This document shows positions 44,301 through 48,706 of a stretch of DNA of 48,706 nucleotides, one piece after another. The DNA is from Bacteroidales bacterium. Lineage in GTDB: Bacteria > Bacteroidota > Bacteroidia > Bacteroidales > Paludibacteraceae. Made by a program: the position numbers and the translations under genes. The notes below the pieces were generated by a model. That model made no database searches, was not told the DNA's origin, and worked only from the letters and a program-made list of their open reading frames with translations. How positions within the stretch are numbered: position 1 is the stretch's first letter; each line of letters starts with the position of its first letter. Location: NCBI GenBank assembly GCA_012518275.1, contig JAAYSS010000017.1, positions 1 to 48,706 of the forward strand. The letters run 5' to 3'.

Positions 44301-44832
44301 AACTCCCCGTTATTTGTATGGGCTTAGAGTCGGGCTTGATTACAAAAGTATTGATTTCTCTGTTTTTTTACAAGGTGTAGGAAGTCGGCAACTTCGGAGG
44401 GAGGGGAGATTAACAGTTCCTGGTTTTAGCCCGTCAGAAGGAGCCGTTCCTGCAGCAATAGCAGATGATTATTGGACCGAAGACAATCCTAATGCTTTTT
44501 ATCCTGCTGCTGCTCATAATGGTGAATCTTCAACAATAAACAATATGCAGGTACAAACTAGATACTTGTTGGATATGTCTTATCTAAGATTAAAGAACGT
44601 AACATTAGGATATTCAATCCCATCTAAGTTGTTGAAAAAAATAGGGTTAAATTCATTCAGAGTCTATAGCTCTTTAGAGAACTTTTTTACTTTGGATAAT
44701 CTTGGAAGATTACCCGTTGATCCGGAGGAGATTCCAAGTGTCCTTGGTTCTGGTTTTGTAAGTAATTATGCATTAGGAGTAAAACCTCCACTTTTCAAAA
44801 GTGCGTCTATTGGTTTACAATTAAATTTATAA
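41329..44832 (+). CDS. SusC/RagA-family TonB-linked outer-membrane transporter
   Basis: A 1167-residue TonB-dependent receptor that imports oligosaccharides or peptides together with SusD. After the signal peptide (MKKNSSLLFLLLMSCSIVFN), an N-terminal CarboxypepD_reg-like domain covers about 51-123 (RITGRVLDEEGSSIIGAKVV). The TonB box-like segment LDEVVVIGYG is at 129-138, a plug domain reaches to about residue 255 (DDVESISVLKDAAAVSIYGA), and a long barrel ends in SIGLQLNL. The length and domain set are typical of SusC proteins. The substrate cannot be read from sequence. Confidence 0.96.
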   Translation: MKKNSSLLFLLLMSCSIVFNSFGANANLGTSKERGVVLEFYDTNLKVQDKRITGRVLDEEGSSIIGAKVVELGRESTNGTITDSEGLFNLTVSDNSIIRISYIGFLSQDINTTGETNFQIVLKEDRKTLDEVVVIGYGTQKKSHLTGAVSTINTEENLQSRPVSDIGRAIQGASPGLSISVPSGEVGVDPIIKIRGQIGSFQGSTSPLILLDNVEVPSLQFINPDDVESISVLKDAAAVSIYGAKAAFGVILITTKKGKGKDKIEVKYSNNFSFQNPWKKIEMAGSNGIRYNLDAWLRNGRDLITLRFAQNQESYERILEWEQKYGGKLGVDDPMVYGRDWYVDPATGRKFGVRLYDPADYLLKEWAPTQQHNLSVSGTSGKTFYNIGIGTLDQSGMMKPAKVDKYKRRNFSLRINSKVNKFFTARAGAMFTVSDKLYPFTTSNTSGTDVWYWIYRWNMLFPHGNYETGEPVRGPWYETMQANTGSRKTNFMNVNIGGTLVFNPNWKLEFDYDYTNRENIHTQPGTKYTARDINVVAGDLRFDDDGNEVYVNKDGEVVESSDPDAMRAYDLPLITYRLPSGDPNYMRRSHSNSYRHTINTYTTYDFTFDDLHVFKFLLGLNSVTYDSSSQWSRVDELIDVVNPQFNFAVGLQTAGGGASWQSQLGYFSRVNYTLNDKYLLEANIRYDGSSKFPGKLKWRWFPSFSAGWIVSHEDFMQWALPVMNFLKLRMSWGTIGDQTVPSSLYLPTMSISESLWIGADGQKAVRVGTPSPVSANVTWQDITTLNFGADLRFWANRLGISFDWYQRDTENMIVPSPGVSTTYGAAAPLGNFGSLRTRGWELELDFNHRFQNGLRLNLRGSLSDAKTVITKYGTTKSIDSWYVGKTYGEIWGYETDRLFQYDDFVLDDEGQPQLITLTEDESALYAGRRTYWLKNGPNGEKPVYQAGLQRGTNFFFGPGDVKFVDLDGDGEISPGNRLIDDHGDLKIIGNSTPRYLYGLRVGLDYKSIDFSVFLQGVGSRQLRREGRLTVPGFSPSEGAVPAAIADDYWTEDNPNAFYPAAAHNGESSTINNMQVQTRYLLDMSYLRLKNVTLGYSIPSKLLKKIGLNSFRVYSSLENFFTLDNLGRLPVDPEEIPSVLGSGFVSNYALGVKPPLFKSASIGLQLNL

Positions 44833-44838
44833 TATATT

Positions 44839-46692
44839 ATGAAAAAAACAATTTATTTTATATTCTTATTGGTTCCATTACTGTTATCTTATTCATGTGA
44901 TAATGGAGTTTTGGAACGTCCGCCATTAACTACTATTGTTGATGATAATTTTTGGCGAAATGAAACGGATATTCGTTTATATGCAAATGGGTTTTATGAA
45001 AACTTCTTTATTGGATATAATACCGGAACATCCTTAAATTATGTTCCATGCCCTTTAATGGATTTATCTGATAATATAACGGAAGATGGAATACAAGTAA
45101 ATTTTGAAGATATAGTGCCAACAAGTAGGGCGTCCGCATCTGGAGGAGCCGGGGCTTCTTATCTTCGTCAATATGAAGGACCGACATGGAATTTTCATTG
45201 GATTAGAAGAGCAAATATCTTTATTGAACGGCTTGAAAATTTAGCCAAACCAAATTTATCTGACGAAGCATTCAAACATTGGATGGCTGTAGCTAAGTTT
45301 TTTAGGGGCCTTGAGTACTCCAGGTTGGTTTCTGTTTTTGGTGATGTCCCATACTTTGACAGGGTTGTCGAAGATAACGACTTTGACTATATGTATAAAG
45401 ATCGTGATGACAGGGGAGTTGTTATGGATCAAGTTTACGAAGACTTTAAGTATGTGCTTGATAATATACGCGTTAATGATGGGAAGCAGATGTTAAATAG
45501 ATATATAACTGCAGCTTTTATATCCCGTCATATGTTGTTCGAAGGAACTTTTTTACACTATCACAGTATTGATGAAATGCGAAGTAAAAAGTACTTGACA
45601 TTTGCCCAAGAAGCAGCTGAAATTGTAATGAATAGTGGACAGTACAAATTTTCAAGCGACTACAAAAGTATTTTTGCTTCTGAGAGTTTAGATAACAACG
45701 AAGAAGTTTTGCTGTGGCGAACTTATGATGAAACGCTTGAAGTAATGCATTCAATCTTGGCACGACAAAATGGCTCACAAGGGCAAAGAAGGGGAGCAAA
45801 TTTAGATTTTATAAAATCATATCTTTGTGTGGATGGCAAACCATGGCAAAACTCTACAATTGCCAATGCTTCAAGCTTTTCTATTAAGGATTTAGTAATA
45901 AGCCGTGATTCTCGCTTTGAAGCAACAATTATGGATATACCAAATAGAGCTTCTGTTTCTTCGTTCTATATATATAAGAATGCACCGAGGGATATATATA
46001 ATTATGTAGGATCTGATAAACCAAGTCCACCTATAAAGTACACACTAGCTTTTAATACGACTGATGCTCCCATTATTCGTCTTGCAGAAGTGGTTTTAAA
46101 TTGGATTGAGGCGAAAGCTGTTTTAGCGGAGGCTCACGGTGGCTCCCCGGTTACTCAAGATGACTTAAATAAATCTATTAATGCAATTCGTAATAGACCT
46201 TTGGCTTCGGAAGCTATTGAGAAAGGTGTTAAAAAAACAGCTCCATTGCAGCTCTCCTCGTTGCCAAACGATCCTGAACGTGACGCTGATGTTAGTCCAT
46301 TGATGTGGGAAATACGTCGAGAACGTCGTGTAGAGTTTTTCCTTGAATATCCTAAGCGTATTCATGACCTGAGACGTTGGAAAAAAATGGAATACATGAA
46401 CTTTGATCGTAAACCGGATTATTTTCTCGGTCCATGGGTTAATATTTCGTCCGAACTACCTGAACTTCTAACCAAAGGTAATGTGAATGTATTAAGTGTG
46501 CAGAAGCAGGACGGAACAACCATAACCTATAACGGTAGTAATGCAAGCCAGATGGTAGGATTTTTTGTTATTCAGTCTGCAACGAATCGACAACCATTTG
46601 GAGATGAGGTGTACATGGCTCCGATTGGAGAAAGACAAATAACAGAATATCAAGAATTAGGATATACTTTAACTCAAACTATCAACTGGTAG
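44839..46692 (+). CDS. SusD/RagB-family nutrient-binding lipoprotein
   Basis: A 617-residue surface lipoprotein that caps the SusC barrel and binds substrate. Signal MKKTIYFIFLLVPLLLSYSC has the lipid cysteine Cys20, and CDNGVLERPP follows. The TPR-like N-terminal helices (FWRNETDIRLYANGFYENFF) and the C-terminal SusD domain with IRLAEVVLNWIEAKAVLAEA, INAIRNRPL, IRRERRVEFFLEYPKRIHDLRRW are clear. It begins 6 bp after susC, so the pair is co-translated as usual. Confidence 0.96.
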   Translation: MKKTIYFIFLLVPLLLSYSCDNGVLERPPLTTIVDDNFWRNETDIRLYANGFYENFFIGYNTGTSLNYVPCPLMDLSDNITEDGIQVNFEDIVPTSRASASGGAGASYLRQYEGPTWNFHWIRRANIFIERLENLAKPNLSDEAFKHWMAVAKFFRGLEYSRLVSVFGDVPYFDRVVEDNDFDYMYKDRDDRGVVMDQVYEDFKYVLDNIRVNDGKQMLNRYITAAFISRHMLFEGTFLHYHSIDEMRSKKYLTFAQEAAEIVMNSGQYKFSSDYKSIFASESLDNNEEVLLWRTYDETLEVMHSILARQNGSQGQRRGANLDFIKSYLCVDGKPWQNSTIANASSFSIKDLVISRDSRFEATIMDIPNRASVSSFYIYKNAPRDIYNYVGSDKPSPPIKYTLAFNTTDAPIIRLAEVVLNWIEAKAVLAEAHGGSPVTQDDLNKSINAIRNRPLASEAIEKGVKKTAPLQLSSLPNDPERDADVSPLMWEIRRERRVEFFLEYPKRIHDLRRWKKMEYMNFDRKPDYFLGPWVNISSELPELLTKGNVNVLSVQKQDGTTITYNGSNASQMVGFFVIQSATNRQPFGDEVYMAPIGERQITEYQELGYTLTQTINW

Positions 46693-46735
46693 TATCAGTA
46701 TGTTAATTTTAAATGTGATAATAACGGAAAACAAA

Positions 46736-48403
46736 ATGAAAACAATCTTAGAAATAAAAAAAATTATATTCTTCTTACTCTTTTTATTTTTCATAGTAGG
46801 ATGTAAAGAAGATATTCAAAAAATTGAGGTTATTAGAACTTTAGGATTTGATATTAGTTCTAGTACCGAGAATGCCCCAGGTAAAGATTACCCCCTTTTA
46901 AGTGAAGTTGTACCGGGTAGCGGAATTCAAAATTATCGGGTGGTTCTTAGGGGAGCAAACTATCCTGTAGGTAAAACATTTCAATATCGTGTAGTAGAAT
47001 CAGAAACAACAGCTCTTGAGGGTGTACATTACAGGTTACTAACTGAGGGAAATTACAAAATTCCCGGAAGACAAAAATCGGGAAGTGTTGATATTGAGAT
47101 ATTGCCTTTCCCTGATGAGTCGGATAGTCATGCAATAGTTGTATTAGAATTGCTTGAAGAAACTGGAGTACAAATTGACCCCGAAAGAGCTCGAATTGCA
47201 ATTCCCATATATTTAAAGGAAAAAGAGCCTGAACCATTGCCAATACCCGATACTCCTTTGTGGGATGTGTTGAATGGAGGAGAATCTGTCAATGGTATTT
47301 CTTATCAGACTATCTACATCGATCAATTCAACCCGTATCTACCCGAAGTGCTTCGTCAGGGACTTGTAGATGCGAACAATAGCATTTATGCGGATGCCCA
47401 GGCAGGAGGGACTACTCCCAGACAGTTTTATGCAATAATCATTCATTTTAGGGCAAATCCTGCTTTACCTTCCGGTACAGTAGATATTGCCATAGCCTTT
47501 TCTTCCGATCAGAGTGCATCCACAAGTGCAACTGTTATGAGAAATATGAGTATCGATAATGGAGTAGTACAATACAGGTATGATTTTAATCCTGATAGTG
47601 AGGGTGTTGGGAAATTTGAGAACTCGAGAGGATTAAGAAATACACGTTATAGAACTGACTATTTGTTAGATGTTATTTATAGCTATTTTGAAGAAAATGA
47701 ATTCAAGTTTGACTGGGTAGGAGGAGATATTGCCTCCCCAACCAGACCCAATGAATATCAGGGCGGGCTGTTTGGACAAGGCGCTATAGCGGGAGATTTG
47801 GTTTTTGGCTCTATAACAACTCTGCCCTCTTCTGGAAGAGACCCATATGCCGTATTCCTAAAAGAGACAGGTATGCAATCTTCACCCAAGCTTCATACAT
47901 GCTTTTTTGATAATGAAAACATTCGTTATTTTAATGCTTTGACAATAGACCCGGATGCTACATATCAATCCGAAGGGTTTAAAAATACTTGGTCGGCTGC
48001 TCAAGCAGAGTTAGCGTCCGACAACAAGAGTTTACACAAAATGATGATGTATTTTGGTGTCGAACGTTTTAACTTCCATGTAATGCACTTGGCTACTTAT
48101 TATACAGATGATAAAGTTCAGCGCAAGGGGCTTATTAACTTTGATTTCAAAATTGATTATAAAGGAAATGTGAAACCTTTCCTTTTCTATAATTATCCTC
48201 TGTACGATGGCGAAGGCGAATATGGAGAAGCAAGCAGAACCAAGGCTCTTATTGACAATTTGTTGATGAAAAAAGAGTTCTCCATCTTAAAAAACGGCTC
48301 ACGTGTACGTTTTACAGATAACTCTGATTCTTCATTCTACTTTGAAGGGGAACTTGGTTATTACATTCTAAATGACTTCCATGCATTAAAATGGATTCCT
48401 TAA
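46736..48403 (+). CDS. SusCD-associated lipoprotein with Calx-beta/DUF4843-like N-terminal domain
   Basis: A 555-residue lipoprotein (signal ending FFIVGC; the ATG at 46736 is chosen over one 36 bp upstream because the signal peptide begins there). An N-terminal beta-sandwich about residues 35-160 has the pattern ALEGVHYRLL ... YKIPGRQKSGSVDIEILP, like DUF4843/Calx-beta repeats of SusCD-linked proteins. The C-terminal 350 residues are unrecognised. Position immediately after SusD suggests a surface glycan-binding protein, by analogy with SusE/SusF; this is inference. Confidence 0.82.
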   Translation: MKTILEIKKIIFFLLFLFFIVGCKEDIQKIEVIRTLGFDISSSTENAPGKDYPLLSEVVPGSGIQNYRVVLRGANYPVGKTFQYRVVESETTALEGVHYRLLTEGNYKIPGRQKSGSVDIEILPFPDESDSHAIVVLELLEETGVQIDPERARIAIPIYLKEKEPEPLPIPDTPLWDVLNGGESVNGISYQTIYIDQFNPYLPEVLRQGLVDANNSIYADAQAGGTTPRQFYAIIIHFRANPALPSGTVDIAIAFSSDQSASTSATVMRNMSIDNGVVQYRYDFNPDSEGVGKFENSRGLRNTRYRTDYLLDVIYSYFEENEFKFDWVGGDIASPTRPNEYQGGLFGQGAIAGDLVFGSITTLPSSGRDPYAVFLKETGMQSSPKLHTCFFDNENIRYFNALTIDPDATYQSEGFKNTWSAAQAELASDNKSLHKMMMYFGVERFNFHVMHLATYYTDDKVQRKGLINFDFKIDYKGNVKPFLFYNYPLYDGEGEYGEASRTKALIDNLLMKKEFSILKNGSRVRFTDNSDSSFYFEGELGYYILNDFHALKWIP

Positions 48404-48413
48404 TTAAAAATAG

Positions 48414-48464
48414 TTTTATCCAACTCCCGATTCTTAATTTAGATGTAACGGGAGTTGGATAAAA
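48414..48464. other. Perfect 16-bp inverted repeat (hairpin) after the SusCD genes
   Basis: TTTTATCCAACTCCCG (48414-48429) pairs with CGGGAGTTGGATAAAA (48449-48464) without mismatch over a 19-nt loop. No T run follows on either strand, so a classic terminator is doubtful. An mRNA-stabilising or processing hairpin, or partial attenuator, between the SusCD part and the next gene is a better guess. Confidence 0.7.
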
Positions 48465-48533
48465 TAAGATTTTGAATATTGTTAAAGTGTTTACAAATTA
48501 TTGTATAAATTAAACAAGTGAATTTGAAAAAAC

Positions 48534-48540
48534 AGGAGGA
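48534..48540 (+). promoter_or_regulatory. Unusually strong Shine-Dalgarno site
   Basis: AGGAGGA lies 7 bp upstream of the ATG at 48548. Most genes in this window lack an SD, as expected in Bacteroidetes whose anti-SD is occluded, so this site stands out. Confidence 0.6.
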
Positions 48541-48547
48541 TTGATAA

Positions 48548-48706
48548 ATGAAAAAGACAAGTATTATATTAATTCTTTTTATGCTTTTTGCCGTTTTAGC
48601 ATGCGGTACAATAAATACAGCAAATGATGACAATAACAGCATAACACCACCCACTCCTCCCTCCGGTAAGACCTTTCGAGCAGGAGCATCGGCAAAAAAC
48701 ATCTTA
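48548..48706 (+). CDS. Start of a lipoprotein running off the window end
   Basis: The frame is open from the ATG to the end of the window (53 codons). The signal peptide MKKTSIILILFMLFAVLAC has the lipid cysteine Cys19, then a Pro/Thr-rich linker (NNSITPPTPPSG), then GKTFRAGASAKNIL. The position after SusCD suggests a polysaccharide-degrading enzyme. The last residues could be the start of a GH10-like xylanase (such domains often begin A-x-x-K-x-ILFG), but this is too short to support. Confidence 0.7.
   Translation, partial: MKKTSIILILFMLFAVLACGTINTANDDNNSITPPTPPSGKTFRAGASAKNIL

Overview
The window looks like a chromosomal segment of an anaerobic Bacteroidota, order Bacteroidales. A Dysgonomonadaceae/Porphyromonadaceae-type genome is my best guess; genus cannot be fixed by eye. 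Grounds for this are AT-rich DNA, several lineage-specific families (a DUF4295-type ribosomal protein beside rpmB-rpmG, DUF3276/PUR, DUF3109, DUF4293, GSCFA), promoter -7 boxes of the form TAnnTTTG, few Shine-Dalgarno sites, a SusC/SusD pair, a protein with a probable type IX secretion (T9SS) sorting domain, and a PPi-dependent phosphofructokinase.

Positions 1-33300 are dense core chromosome. In order they hold: the end of ruvX and def; a serine beta-lactamase-fold lipoprotein and pfp on the minus strand; a sigma-54 activator, lptE, a conserved helical protein and secG; a DUF3109 protein; rpmB-rpmG-DUF4295 and ftsY-rimO; two HU-type proteins, the second a large membrane-anchored fusion; hisF, mtaB and ferritin (minus); a probable seven-gene minus-strand operon (DUF3298 lipoprotein, nitroreductase, DUF5668 membrane protein, flavodoxin, UbiA prenyltransferase, Maf, ComB-like phosphatase); menA and a GSCFA protein; threonine aldolase and a PUR-domain protein (minus); nusB-yajC-ybbR-DUF4293 and a secreted MsrB-MsrA fusion; an outer-membrane barrel, hisC, hisD and a HAD phosphatase (minus). 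These serve translation, protein export, envelope biogenesis, quinone/isoprenoid chemistry, histidine synthesis and redox repair.

From the tRNA-Pro(CGG) at 33459 onward the character changes to accessory DNA. There is a small lipoprotein, a XylR-like regulator (sugar-binding domain plus AraC helix-turn-helix), a pentulose/hexulose-phosphate epimerase (rpe), a decayed IS4-type insertion sequence with recognisable terminal inverted repeats, a leucine-rich-repeat surface protein with 69-bp DNA repeats, a gene-poor stretch holding a perfect 14-bp inverted repeat and the decayed tail of a second epimerase gene, and then a polysaccharide-utilisation-like locus. That locus has an unrecognised Ig-like-domain lipoprotein, SusC, SusD, a probable surface glycan-binding lipoprotein, a long perfect hairpin, and the start of another lipoprotein that runs off the window.

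I found no CRISPR array, prophage, toxin-antitoxin pair or obvious defence system, and nothing I would call a clearly new system. The best candidates for unexplained biology are the membrane-anchored HU protein, the 69-bp repeat surface protein abutting an IS end, the decayed epimerase copy with the nearby inverted repeat, the unknown protein upstream of SusC, and the 16-bp perfect hairpin dividing the glycan locus.
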